Shown here: positions 1-7,664 of the stretch, piece by piece
How the letters are laid out: each line of letters begins with the position of its first letter
Position numbering within the stretch: the stretch's first letter is position 1
Position numbers and translations under genes: made by a program
Notes under the pieces: generated by a model
What the model saw: only the letters and a program-made list of their open reading frames with translations
What the model was told of the DNA's origin: nothing
Databases searched by the model: none
From: Pseudomonas sp. NC02
Lineage (GTDB): Bacteria > Pseudomonadota > Gammaproteobacteria > Pseudomonadales > Pseudomonadaceae
Assembly (NCBI RefSeq): GCF_002874965.1
Contig: NZ_CP025624.1
Span: forward strand, 6,826,567-6,890,566
Reading direction: 5' to 3'
DNA length: 64,000 nt

Positions 1-181
1 CGTCGTCACGGGTGAGCAACGCGGCATCCAGGCCAATCTGCCCGAACTCATTGATCAACACCGCCCAACGCTCGTTGGCCGGGCGCTGGGCCAGCAGGTG
101 CTTGATCAGGCTGGTCTTGCCGGCGCCCAGGGGCCCGGCAATCACGTGGGTGGGAATGTTCTGCAGCATGGTGGACATCAT
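1..181 (-). CDS. COG0523/CobW-family GTPase, N-terminal part only (runs off the left edge)
   Basis: The translation begins MMSTMLQNIPTHVIAGPLGA and continues with a GxxGxGKT P-loop (GPLGAGKT) about 17 residues in, then INEFGQIGLD, which matches the start of COG0523 metal-chaperone GTPases. Two adjacent ATGs (181 and 178) are possible starts. It follows the DUF1826 gene by about 33 bases in the same direction and would be the fourth gene of the dksA2-zigA-DUF1826 operon. Because zigA is already a COG0523 protein, this is a second, distinct paralogue; such paralogues often occur together in Zur regulons. The C-terminal CobW domain and any metal-binding loop lie outside the window, so the subfamily cannot be assigned. 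Confidence 0.85.
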   Translation of the reverse strand, partial: MMSTMLQNIPTHVIAGPLGAGKTSLIKHLLAQRPANERWAVLINEFGQIGLDAALLTRDD

Positions 182-214
182 TCAGACCGTGTAGAGAGGT
201 TCGATCCTACCCGG

Positions 215-859
215 TTACGCCAACCAATCCAGCGTCAGAATCAACCGTCGTTGATCCGCTTGCAGCGGCGGCGAGCGGTGGATCAGGCCAAAGCCTTCGT
301 TGCCGTGCCATTTTTCGCCCTTGAGCAACGCCACTTCACCGCAGTGGATTTGCTCAATGCATTCTTCCGGCTCAGCACTCGCCTGGCTCAGGTGCCGCCG
401 CTCCATCACACCTTCGCGTAGCCATTGGCTGCCAATGCCGGCGTAGGTAGTGATCAGCCGCACCGGCACATGATCCACATGAAAACGCGGGCACATGGCC
501 TTGTCCAATAGCCGCAAACGCACGCCGATACGCTTGGCTCCGAGCAAACAGGCAAAGGCGCTGACCAGCCACGACACATCGGCGATAAAGCCTTCGTAGC
601 CTTCAAGGTCACGGCAACCCGATGCAAAGTCCTGCAGGTTTGGCTCGGCGTCTTCGCTGTTCAGTTCAACCACCAGCGACTCGGCCAATGGCTCATTGAG
701 TGCCACCAGTAACGCGCCGAACTCGGCGATGTGCAGGGGCAACTGACGCTGCCACACCGCCAGGTTCACGCCGTCCTCAAGGATATCAGTGAGCACGGCC
801 GGGGTTTCGCCGTGGGTCTGGCGAACCACCGGGCGCAGTTTCAGGGTCGGTGCCAGCAT
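215..859 (-). CDS. DUF1826 family protein, zinc-regulon associated
   Basis: This 214-residue protein (start [10 protein letters not shown]) looks like the DUF1826 family, whose biochemical function is not known and which is often found beside COG0523 GTPases in proteobacterial zinc regulons. I chose the ATG at 859 because it overlaps the zigA stop by one base (TGATG), the hallmark of translational coupling; a longer frame to 880 would lie inside zigA. There is no signal peptide or membrane segment. Several His/Cys/Glu residues in the C-terminal half (CPRFHVDHVP, ECIEQIHCGEVALL, KWHGNEGFGLIHRS) could form a metal site, and their spacing resembles a cupin or 2OG-oxygenase-like core, but that is inference. 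The position between two COG0523 genes suggests a role in zinc sparing or delivery. Confidence 0.8.
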   Translation of the reverse strand: MLAPTLKLRPVVRQTHGETPAVLTDILEDGVNLAVWQRQLPLHIAEFGALLVALNEPLAESLVVELNSEDAEPNLQDFASGCRDLEGYEGFIADVSWLVSAFACLLGAKRIGVRLRLLDKAMCPRFHVDHVPVRLITTYAGIGSQWLREGVMERRHLSQASAEPEECIEQIHCGEVALLKGEKWHGNEGFGLIHRSPPLQADQRRLILTLDWLA

Positions 860-2064
860 CAGGCAGCCTCTTCGAACCAAGGGCCAAAGGGATCGGCCAA
901 CAAGCGCCAGCCTTCGACACCCGTGGCCATTTCATCGTCGGTCAGCAAACAAGCGTCCAGCTCGGCGGTCATCTGGGCGAAGTCGATGTTCTGGCCGATA
1001 AACACCAGCTCCTGCCGGCAATCGCCGGTGCTCAGTTGCCAGTTTTTCATGATTGCGGCGATGCCTTCCTCGTCCTGGGGCCACTGGGTTTTCGGCACGA
1101 AACGCCACCAGCGCCCGGCAAACCCATGGCGCATCAGGCCGCCAGCCTGGGACCAGCTACCGGCGTCCTGGTGTTTGCTGGCCAGCCAGAAAAAGCCCTT
1201 GGAACGCAGCAGTTTTCCATTCACCCAAGGCCGGTCGATAAAGTCGAAAAACCGCTGCGGGTGGAACGGGCGGCGGGCGCGATAGGCGGTGGAGGCGATG
1301 CCGTACTCTTCGGTTTCCGGCAGGTGTTCGCCACGCAGTTCCTGCAACCAGCCCGGCGCCTGGGAAGCACGCTCGAAGTCGAAACGGCCGGTGTTGAGGA
1401 TCTTCGCCAACGGCACTTCGCCCATGACCATCGGGATGATTTCAGCCTGGGAGTTCAAGCGCTCCAGGATCGCCATCAACTCCTCGCGCTCACTGCTGCT
1501 GATCAGGTCGATCTTGCTGATGAGGATCACATCCGCAAATTCGATCTGCTCGATCAGCAGGTCGGTGATCGAGCGTTCGTCCTCTTCACCGAGGGTTTCG
1601 CCCCGGGACGCCAGGCTTTCGGCAGCCTGGTAGTCGAGCAGGAAGTTCATGCCGTCGACCACGGTGACCATGGTGTCGAGCCGGGCAATGTCCGCCAGGC
1701 TCTGGCCTTCTTCATCGCGAAAGGTGAAGGTTTCCGCCACCGGCAACGGCTCGGAGATACCGGTGGACTCGATCAACAGGTAATCGAACCGACCTTCCTT
1801 GGCGAGCTTTCCGACTTCTTCCAGCAAGTCTTCGCGCAAGGTGCAGCAGATGCAGCCGTTGCTCATCTCCACCAGTTTTTCTTCGGCGCGATTGAGGGTG
1901 ACGTCGCGCTGGACCTCACTGCCATCGATGTTGATTTCGCTCATGTCGTTGACGATCACCGCCACCCGCAGGTTTTCGCGGTTGCGCAGGATGTAGTTGA
2001 GCAGCGTGCTTTTGCCGGCGCCGAGGAATCCGGACAGCACAGTAACGGGGAGACGATTGGGCAT
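859..2064 (-). CDS. zigA: ZigA, COG0523 zinc metallochaperone GTPase
   Basis: This 401-residue GTPase of the G3E/COG0523 class has a P-loop at residues 12-19 (GFLGAGKS) and the metal-binding CxCC motif at 71-74 (CICC), followed by the C-terminal CobW domain. It is cytoplasmic and is thought to deliver zinc to client enzymes when zinc is scarce. The start is supported by GAGGA seven bases upstream. It lies 27 bases downstream of dksA2 and overlaps the DUF1826 gene, so it should be transcribed from the Zur-controlled promoter upstream of dksA2. The length of about 400 residues and this neighbourhood fit the ZigA/YciC branch rather than CobW of cobalamin synthesis. The family assignment is firm; the actual client proteins are unknown. 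Confidence 0.92.
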   Translation of the reverse strand: MPNRLPVTVLSGFLGAGKSTLLNYILRNRENLRVAVIVNDMSEINIDGSEVQRDVTLNRAEEKLVEMSNGCICCTLREDLLEEVGKLAKEGRFDYLLIESTGISEPLPVAETFTFRDEEGQSLADIARLDTMVTVVDGMNFLLDYQAAESLASRGETLGEEDERSITDLLIEQIEFADVILISKIDLISSSEREELMAILERLNSQAEIIPMVMGEVPLAKILNTGRFDFERASQAPGWLQELRGEHLPETEEYGIASTAYRARRPFHPQRFFDFIDRPWVNGKLLRSKGFFWLASKHQDAGSWSQAGGLMRHGFAGRWWRFVPKTQWPQDEEGIAAIMKNWQLSTGDCRQELVFIGQNIDFAQMTAELDACLLTDDEMATGVEGWRLLADPFGPWFEEAA

Positions 2065-2091
2065 CAGGTATTCCTCATCAGGGTTGGCCGG

Positions 2092-2496
2092 TCAAATCGC
2101 CCGTTGATGGCGTTCGCGCAGCTCTTCACGTTCTTTGGCTTCGATACACAGGGTGGCCGTGGGGCGCAGCAGCAGGCGCTTGAGGCCGATGGGTTCGCAG
2201 GTTTCACGGCACCAGCCGTATTCACCGCGGGCCAGGCGTTCCAGGGCTTCGTCGATCTTGTCCAACAGCTTTTTTTCGCGTTCCAGCAGGCGCAGTTGCC
2301 ATTGGCGCTGTTCTTCGGCGCTGCCGACATCGGCGGGATCGCTGTTGGGCTCCTGTTCGCGCAGCACCATGAATTCAGCGTCGATACGCGCTTGCAGCTC
2401 GTTGCGCTGGGCCAGCAGCAGCTCGCGGAAGAAACCTTGCTGGGCTTCATTCATGTAGTCGGCGCAGGGTTGGTCGAGAAGGTCTTGTTCGGTCAT
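2092..2496 (-). CDS. dksA2: DksA2, zinc-finger-less paralogue of the RNA polymerase factor DksA
   Basis: This 134-residue DksA/TraR protein has an N-terminal coiled coil and a C-terminal globular domain. DksA binds the RNA polymerase secondary channel and, with ppGpp, tunes transcription. The canonical four zinc cysteines are only half kept: the positions read C96, T99, C117 and A120, so no Cys4 finger can form. This is the signature of the DksA2 paralogues that replace DksA when zinc is lacking. One oddity is an extra Cys at residue 100 next to T99. It is the first gene of the zigA operon, with a Zur palindrome 34 bases upstream of its ATG. I saw no strong Shine-Dalgarno; the start is chosen by homology (MTEQxLL). 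Confidence 0.9.
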   Translation of the reverse strand: MTEQDLLDQPCADYMNEAQQGFFRELLLAQRNELQARIDAEFMVLREQEPNSDPADVGSAEEQRQWQLRLLEREKKLLDKIDEALERLARGEYGWCRETCEPIGLKRLLLRPTATLCIEAKEREELRERHQRAI

Positions 2497-2529
2497 CGGA
2501 GGTGGTTCACGGGTCAGGCTGTTTTTTAA

Positions 2530-2544
2530 TGTTATAGTATAACA
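2530..2544. promoter_or_regulatory. Zur box (dksA2 operon / divergent secreted protein)
   Basis: TGTTATAGTATAACA is a perfect 7-1-7 inverted repeat containing GTTAT-N3-ATAAC, close to the gamma-proteobacterial Zur operator. It lies between dksA2 (minus, start 2496) and a small secreted protein (plus, start 2624), so it could repress both promoters under zinc-replete conditions. Its match to a second palindrome upstream of folE2 supports the call. Confidence 0.85.
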
Positions 2545-2623
2545 ATGCAAATAAGCCAATCCCCCTTGCTCGTGACGACGAAGGGCGCAATGCTGGCAGC
2601 CGAATAACGCCCCGAGAGCCTCT

Positions 2624-2992
2624 ATGAAATACCTGCTGTGTGCTGTGTTGCTGATGCTGGCGAGCCTGGCCAACGCCCAGGTGCCCAGCCTGCTGGCCAA
2701 CTGCACCCGCAGCGCCAACCTGCTCGCGTGCGTCGACGCCCAGGGCAATGCCTACAGCGTCGCGACGGCAGGCAGCACTACGTATTTGCGGGGCTTTGAA
2801 GTGATCGGAAAACGCTATTGGGCACAGACCAGCAGCCGCTACGGGCAACTGACGTTCTTTACCGGGTTGGCTTCCGATGGTGAGGCGTGGGTGGGCTACA
2901 CGCGGCGAGTGGGCTGGACCACCCTCAACCGGTTTTCCAGTTCCGGTGGTGCCAGCGCCAAGTTCACCTGTAGTCGAATCACCGGCTGTTAG
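2624..2992 (+). CDS. Small secreted protein of unknown function, divergent from the Zur-regulated dksA2
   Basis: This 122-residue protein begins with a clear Sec signal peptide (MKYLLCAVLLMLASLANA, cleavage probably after ANA). The mature part of about 104 residues has four cysteines (NCTRSANLLACVD near the start and FTCSRITGC at the end), suggesting two disulfides in the periplasm or outside the cell, and a run of aromatic residues. I do not recognise a family. The start codon is 80 bases from the Zur box and divergent from dksA2, so zinc control is possible. Its stop overlaps the convergent amidase gene by four bases. A zinc-related envelope role is a guess from context only. Confidence 0.7.
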   Translation: MKYLLCAVLLMLASLANAQVPSLLANCTRSANLLACVDAQGNAYSVATAGSTTYLRGFEVIGKRYWAQTSSRYGQLTFFTGLASDGEAWVGYTRRVGWTTLNRFSSSGGASAKFTCSRITGC

Positions 2993-4212
2993 ACCTGGCC
3001 GGTTTTCTGTTCCTGAACCCAGGCCATGTAGCTGTTCATCGGCGGGTTCTTCTGGAAGTAGTTCTTCAACCCTTCAAATAAACCGTCTGCCACCGCCTGT
3101 TGATGGCGTGCGGTGACCAGTCGCTGGGCGTCCTGGGTGTTGGAGATAAACCCGGTTTCCACCAGGATCGACGGCACGTCCGGCGACTTGAGCACCGCAA
3201 AGCCGGCCTGTTCCACGCGTTTTTGATGCAGCGTGGTGATGCTTTGCAGGCTGCCCAGTACCGAGCTGCCCAGTTGCAGGCTGGAGGCGATGGTGGCGTT
3301 CATCGACATGTCGAGAATCACCCCGGCCAGCATCGGGTCCTTGTCCTTGAGATTGAGCAAGGTGGTGGCGCCCAACAGGTCGGCGCCGTTTTCCCGCTGC
3401 GCCATGAACCGTGCGGTGGCGGAGGTGGCGCCGCCTTCAGACAGCGCATAGACAGAGGCGCCGGACGCCGTAAGCCGTGGCGCGGCATCGGCGTGTACCG
3501 AGATAAACATGTCGGCTTTGTGCTGACGGGCGATGTCCACACGTTTACGCAGCGGCACGAAGAAGTCGTCGTTGCGCACCAGCTTCACATCGAAGCCCTT
3601 CTCGCGCTTCAGACGCTTGGCCAGCAATTGGGCGATGGACAGCACCACGTCTTTTTCGCGCTGGCCCTTTGAGCCAATCGCGCCGGGATCCTTGCCGCCG
3701 TGCCCAGGGTCGACCACCACGATGATGTCGCGTTTCGGATGAGCCCTGTCCACCGGCGCCGGCACGGGTGCAGCCAACGCGGCCGGTGCCGCAGCGATTT
3801 GCATAGGCGCATGAGTGGCGCTTGTCAGGTCCAGCACGAGGCGGTGGCCCTGGCCATCCTGCGGCGGCAGGAGAAAGCTGTTGAGCTGCATCGGCGCCTT
3901 CAAATCCAGCACGATCCGCGTATCGCCCTGCCCGAAATGCCCCGAGCGAATCGAGGTAATGCCGCTGTTGGTCAGGGCCAGTTGGCTGAAATCACCGGTC
4001 AGCTTCGCGCCGCTCAAATCGATGATCAACCGCTCCGGCGCGGTCAGGGTGAAGGTCTTGTATTGCACCGGGCCGCTGAGGTCCAGCACCAGCCGCAGCT
4101 TGTTATCCGACCGCCACAGCCGTGCATTGCGGATCTGCGCGGCAGACACGCCCAAGGGCAAGGTGAACACCGCACTGGCCAGCAGCAGGTTGAGGAGTTG
4201 ACGTCTGTGCAT
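2989..4212 (-). CDS. N-acetylmuramoyl-L-alanine amidase (AmiA/AmiC type), zinc-regulon paralogue
   Basis: This 407-residue periplasmic murein hydrolase has a signal peptide (MHRRQLLNLLLASAVFTLPL, ending at SAA), an AMIN domain (about residues 25-130) for envelope targeting, a linker, and an Amidase_3 catalytic domain (about 160-390). The zinc-ligand motifs are present: DPGHGGKDPG, REKDV, SVHADAA and the catalytic glutamate in LVETGF. It cleaves the amide between N-acetylmuramic acid and the peptide stem. It is divergent from folE2 across a Zur-like box at 4295-4309, so it is probably derepressed by zinc starvation. Such amidases are recurrent members of Zur clusters, presumably backing up the zinc-dependent housekeeping amidase. 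Unlike the dksA2 swap, the zinc ligands look intact. Confidence 0.9.
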   Translation of the reverse strand: MHRRQLLNLLLASAVFTLPLGVSAAQIRNARLWRSDNKLRLVLDLSGPVQYKTFTLTAPERLIIDLSGAKLTGDFSQLALTNSGITSIRSGHFGQGDTRIVLDLKAPMQLNSFLLPPQDGQGHRLVLDLTSATHAPMQIAAAPAALAAPVPAPVDRAHPKRDIIVVVDPGHGGKDPGAIGSKGQREKDVVLSIAQLLAKRLKREKGFDVKLVRNDDFFVPLRKRVDIARQHKADMFISVHADAAPRLTASGASVYALSEGGATSATARFMAQRENGADLLGATTLLNLKDKDPMLAGVILDMSMNATIASSLQLGSSVLGSLQSITTLHQKRVEQAGFAVLKSPDVPSILVETGFISNTQDAQRLVTARHQQAVADGLFEGLKNYFQKNPPMNSYMAWVQEQKTGQV

Positions 4213-4294
4213 GACTTACACCGCAAATAAAGGAGCTTCCGTACTCGACATGACTGAATAAAAGACAGAACAGAAAAACTTTCGTCGTTTCAAT

Positions 4295-4309
4295 TGTAAT
4301 AATATAACA
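4295..4309. promoter_or_regulatory. Zur box between the amidase gene and folE2
   Basis: TGTAATAATATAACA is a 7-1-7 inverted repeat with a single mismatched pair and resembles the palindrome at 2530-2544. It sits 46 bases upstream of the chosen folE2 start and 83 bases upstream of the divergent amidase start, so one operator could control both transcription units. Confidence 0.75.
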
Positions 4310-4340
4310 TGTCTTTTTATTTCCAACGATGGACCTGCTC

Positions 4341-5237
4341 ATGAACGCGCTGACTCTGCCCGATATCGCCGCGCAGGCTTCACGCCAAGCCTCGCCGCTC
4401 GATTGGGTGGGCATGTGCGGCATTGCCCTGCCCATTCTGATCGACGGCCAAAGCCTTAGCGCCACGGCTGATGCCGGCGTCAGCCTGGACGACGGCGAGG
4501 CCCGTGGCATTCATATGTCACGGCTTTACCTGGCGCTGGAAATGCTTGAACAGCAGCCGCTTACGCCAGCACTGCTGCGCAGTGTATTGCAACGTTTTCT
4601 CGACAGTCATGAAGGTTTATCCACAAATGCCTACCTGCGAATTCATGCAGGTCTGCTGCTGAAACGTCCGGCGCTGGTCAGCCCGTTGGCCGGCTGGAAA
4701 AGCTACCCGGTGAGCATCGAGGCGCGCCTGGAAAACCAGATGTTCCACGTGGAACTAAAAATTGACGTTACTTACTCTTCAACCTGCCCTTGCTCCGCTG
4801 CCCTCGCCAGGCAATTGATTCAGCAGCAATTTATCGAGGACTTTGCCGGCACACCGCTGCAGCACGAAGACGTACTGACCTGGCTCGGCAGTGCAAACGG
4901 CATCGTCGCCACGCCCCACAGCCAGCGCAGCAGCGCGCTGTTGCAGGTCCGGCTTCAGGACGATCAGCCAACACTGCCGCTGACCCAGTTGATCGACGAA
5001 ACCGAAGCCGCCCTCGGCACTGCCGTGCAGACCGCCGTAAAGCGTGCAGACGAACAAGCCTTCGCCCTGGCCAACGGGCAGAACCTGATGTTCTGCGAAG
5101 ACGCCGCCCGCCGCCTGAACCTCGCCTTGAAACGCTCGGATGCGGTCAATGCCTTCCACTTGAAAGTGATCCACGCCGAAAGCCTTCACGCGCACGATGC
5201 CGTGGCCGAAAGCCGCTGGACGAGACCTTCCGAATGA
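4341..5237 (+). CDS. folE2: FolE2, GTP cyclohydrolase IB
   Basis: This 298-residue enzyme (COG1469) converts GTP to 7,8-dihydroneopterin triphosphate, the first step of folate synthesis, without needing zinc specifically. It replaces the zinc enzyme FolE when zinc is scarce. The family's catalytic cysteine region is seen as STCPCSAAL (CPCS at residues 149-152). I prefer the ATG at 4341 (MNALTLPDIA), which matches the usual family start and has GGA eight bases upstream; an in-frame ATG at 4329 would add four residues and has no ribosome site. It is the first gene of a seven-gene operon and overlaps the ABC ATPase gene by four bases (ATGA). A ParB site lies within it. Confidence 0.92.
   Translation: MNALTLPDIAAQASRQASPLDWVGMCGIALPILIDGQSLSATADAGVSLDDGEARGIHMSRLYLALEMLEQQPLTPALLRSVLQRFLDSHEGLSTNAYLRIHAGLLLKRPALVSPLAGWKSYPVSIEARLENQMFHVELKIDVTYSSTCPCSAALARQLIQQQFIEDFAGTPLQHEDVLTWLGSANGIVATPHSQRSSALLQVRLQDDQPTLPLTQLIDETEAALGTAVQTAVKRADEQAFALANGQNLMFCEDAARRLNLALKRSDAVNAFHLKVIHAESLHAHDAVAESRWTRPSE
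4741..4756. other. parS: parS, ParB-binding centromere site inside folE2
   Basis: TGTTCCACGTGGAACT contains the full 14-base palindrome GTTCCACGTGGAAC, the core recognised by chromosomal ParB in Pseudomonas. It is embedded in folE2, where it encodes MFHVEL. ParB and ParA are encoded at 50660-52339. It was the only perfect copy I found by eye in the window, about 59 kb from the oriC region. Confidence 0.85.
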
Positions 5238-5902
5238 TCACCTGCACCGCTTTGCGCTGGGGCGCCCCCGGCCAACCACTGACCCCCGCCGTGGATTTCA
5301 CCCTGGAAAAAGGCAGCCTTACCGGCATCATCGGCGCCAACGGCACCGGCAAAAGCAGCCTGTTGAAAGTTATCGCCGGATTGCAGAAGCCACTGGCGGG
5401 GAAAGTGACGATCGATGTTCCACGCCGAGGTGGCCTGTCGTTTTTGCCCCAGCAACAGAACCTCGATCGCCAGTTTCCTATCAGCCTTGAAGAATTGGTG
5501 GCCGCCGGTTTTTGGGGCAGCAGGCAAACCCCGCAACAACGTACCGAACGCCTGAGCGCCGTGCTCGAAGACTGGTGCCTCAGCGGCCTGGAGCATCGGC
5601 CGTTGATGGCCTTGTCGGGCGGCGAACTGCAACGCGCCCTGCTCGCCCGCATGAGCCTGGCCGAGTCGCCGATATTGCTCCTGGACGAACCCCACGCCGC
5701 CCTCGACGAAGACGGCCAGGCGCTGTGCTGGAAACACATCCACGCCTGGCACGACGCAGGTCGCACGGTGGTCGTGGTGTGCCATGACCTCGGCTCCGTA
5801 CGCCAACACACCCAGCAAGTGGTGCAGATCAAAAGCAGTGGCTGCGTGTTCGGCTCCAGCAAAGAACTGATCCGCCCGCAGCCGCAAATGCAGGTGGCCT
5901 GA
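5234..5902 (+). CDS. Zinc ABC importer, ATP-binding protein (ZnuC/AztA-like)
   Basis: This 222-residue ABC ATPase has Walker A at residues 34-41 (GANGTGKS), a Q-loop in FLPQQQN, the LSGGE signature at 127-131, and Walker B ILLLDE at 147-152. It powers uptake of metal through the permease encoded next. Its start overlaps the folE2 stop by four bases and its stop overlaps the permease start by one, so the genes are translationally coupled. At about 220 residues it is shorter than typical ZnuC and lacks a long C-terminal extension. With the AztC-like binding protein two genes downstream, it resembles the second, Zur-regulated zinc importer of pseudomonads rather than the main znuABC locus. Substrate is inferred from context. 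Confidence 0.88.
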   Translation: MITCTALRWGAPGQPLTPAVDFTLEKGSLTGIIGANGTGKSSLLKVIAGLQKPLAGKVTIDVPRRGGLSFLPQQQNLDRQFPISLEELVAAGFWGSRQTPQQRTERLSAVLEDWCLSGLEHRPLMALSGGELQRALLARMSLAESPILLLDEPHAALDEDGQALCWKHIHAWHDAGRTVVVVCHDLGSVRQHTQQVVQIKSSGCVFGSSKELIRPQPQMQVA

Positions 5903-6768
5903 TGCACTTCGCCGCCCACCTGTGGATGCCGTTTCTCGATTTCGTTTTCATGCGCCGCGCGCTCGTCGGCGGTCTGGTATTGGCATGCAGCACGGCGCCG
6001 CTTGGGGTGTTCCTGATCCTGCGCCGCATGAGCCTGATCGGTGACGCGGTGTCCCACGGCATCCTGCCCGGCGCCGCACTGGGCTTCTGGTTTGCCGGCC
6101 TGAGTTTGCCCGCGCTGACCATCGGCGGCCTGGGCGCCGGCCTGAGCATGGCCGGCCTCGCCGCCTGGATCACCCGTCGCACCGGGCTGAAGGAAGACGC
6201 CAGCCTCGCCGCCATCTACCCGATCTCCCTGGCCAGCGGCGTGCTGATCCTCGGCCTCGCCGGAAAACGCCTGGACCTGCTGCACCTGCTGTTCGGCTCG
6301 GCCCTGGCGGTAGACGGCCCGACCCTCACCGGCATGCTCTGGGTCTCGGGCTTCAGCCTGATCGCCATGGTGGTGATCTACAAACCGCTGCTGCTGGACA
6401 CCCTCGACCCGCTGTTCCTGCAAACCGTCAGCCGCCTCGGCCCGCTGGCCCACGGCCTGTTCCTGACGCTGGTGGTGCTGAACCTGGTGATCGGTTTCCA
6501 GGCCATCGGCGCGTTGATGGTGGTCGGCCTGATGATGTTGCCGGCGATTGCTTCACGTTTCTGGAGCCGGCGCCTGCCGGTATTGATCGCCATATCAGCG
6601 GTGCTGGGATGCCTGTCGGTATGGCTTGGCTTGTTGCTGTCGTTCTACTACTCGCTGCCCAGCGGCCCGGCAATTGTGCTGGTGGCTGGCGGCTGGTACC
6701 TGCTGTCCGTGGTCTTCGGTCCGGTGCACGGCTTGCTGCGCCGCCCGCCTTTGCTTACATCCCAATGA
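5902..6768 (+). CDS. Zinc ABC importer, membrane permease (ZnuB/AztB-like)
   Basis: This 288-residue integral membrane protein of the ABC-3 (ZnuB/TroC) family is almost entirely hydrophobic, with eight or nine predicted membrane segments. The cytoplasmic stretch LRRMSLIGDAVSHGILPGAA contains the SLxGDAxSHxxLPG motif that contacts the ATPase. It forms the channel for metal delivered by the binding protein at 6780. Its start overlaps the ATPase stop by one base (TGATG). It most likely carries zinc, given the Zur box and zinc-sparing neighbours, though manganese cannot be excluded from sequence alone. Confidence 0.88.
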   Translation: MHFAAHLWMPFLDFVFMRRALVGGLVLACSTAPLGVFLILRRMSLIGDAVSHGILPGAALGFWFAGLSLPALTIGGLGAGLSMAGLAAWITRRTGLKEDASLAAIYPISLASGVLILGLAGKRLDLLHLLFGSALAVDGPTLTGMLWVSGFSLIAMVVIYKPLLLDTLDPLFLQTVSRLGPLAHGLFLTLVVLNLVIGFQAIGALMVVGLMMLPAIASRFWSRRLPVLIAISAVLGCLSVWLGLLLSFYYSLPSGPAIVLVAGGWYLLSVVFGPVHGLLRRPPLLTSQ

Positions 6769-6779
6769 GGTGTTTCCCG

Positions 6780-7664
6780 ATGCGCGCTCTACTCGTGCTG
6801 TTCAGTGTGTTGCTGCCGCTGTCGTTCGCGACGGCCCAGGCTGCCGACAAGCTTCAGGTGGTTACCAGCTTCAGTATTCTTGACGACATGACCCACCAGG
6901 TCGGTGGCGATCATATCCAGATCAGCAACATGGTCGGCCCCGACGCCGACGCCCACACCTACGAACCAACACCAGACGATGCCAAGGCCCTGCTCAAGGC
7001 CAAGGTGATCATCAAGAACGGCCTGGGCTTCGAGCCGTGGCTGGATCGCCTGGTCACCAGCACCGAGACCAAGGCCACTGTGGTCACTGCGAGCAAAGGC
7101 GTGCTCTCCCACACCATGGAAGAGGACGGCGAAACCATCCCCGACCCGCACGCCTGGCACAACCTGGCCAACACCGTTATCTACGTGAACAACATCACCA
7201 AGGCGCTGATCGCTGCCGACCCGGCCAACAAGGCCGACTACGAGCACAACAGCCAGGTGTACCTGAAAGAAATCTACCGCCTGCTGGCTGAAGCCAAGGC
7301 CAAGTTTGGCGCGCTGCCACCGGGTAACCGTCGCATCGTCACCTCTCATGACGCCTTCGGCTACCTGGGCCAGGCCTACGGTATCGAGTTCCTGTCGCCT
7401 CAAGGTTTGTCCACCGAACGTGAACCGTCGGCCGCCGAAGTCGCCACGCTGATCACCCAGATCCGCAAGGACAAGGTCAAGGCCGTGTTCATGGAAAACA
7501 TCAAGGACTCGCGTCTGCTCCAGCAGATCGCTGATGAGAGCGGCGCGCAGATCGGCGGCACGCTGTACTCGGACGCCCTGGCTGCAGAAGGTCCGGCCAG
7601 CACCTTTACCGGCCTGTTCGAATACAACCTCAACACCCTGTGCGCGGCCCTGAGCAAGCCATGA
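6780..7664 (+). CDS. Zinc-binding periplasmic protein (ZnuA/AztC-like)
   Basis: This 294-residue solute-binding protein of cluster A-I has a signal peptide (cleavage near AQAA, residues 19-22). Predicted ligands are H59 (DADAHTYEP), H124 (DPHAWHN), H190 (TSHDAFGY) and D265 (LYSDAL); the H-to-H and H-to-D intervals of 66 and 75 residues match the His3-Asp site of AztC-type zinc proteins. The His/Asp-rich loop of classical ZnuA is absent, and the corresponding loop is short. I chose the ATG at 6780, with GAGG ten bases upstream and a good signal peptide; an upstream ATG at 6765 is possible. It should capture Zn2+ for the permease and ATPase encoded just before it. Confidence 0.9.
   Translation: MRALLVLFSVLLPLSFATAQAADKLQVVTSFSILDDMTHQVGGDHIQISNMVGPDADAHTYEPTPDDAKALLKAKVIIKNGLGFEPWLDRLVTSTETKATVVTASKGVLSHTMEEDGETIPDPHAWHNLANTVIYVNNITKALIAADPANKADYEHNSQVYLKEIYRLLAEAKAKFGALPPGNRRIVTSHDAFGYLGQAYGIEFLSPQGLSTEREPSAAEVATLITQIRKDKVKAVFMENIKDSRLLQQIADESGAQIGGTLYSDALAAEGPASTFTGLFEYNLNTLCAALSKP

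Noticed and set aside
850..2529. A 559-codon plus-strand frame opposite zigA and dksA2
   Set aside because: Composition is that of an antisense shadow, and the minus strand carries well-supported zigA and dksA2 with P-loop and DksA motifs.
5415..5426. A GTTCCACGCC sequence considered as another parS site
   Set aside because: Only half of the palindrome is present (GTTCCACG without GTGGAAC).
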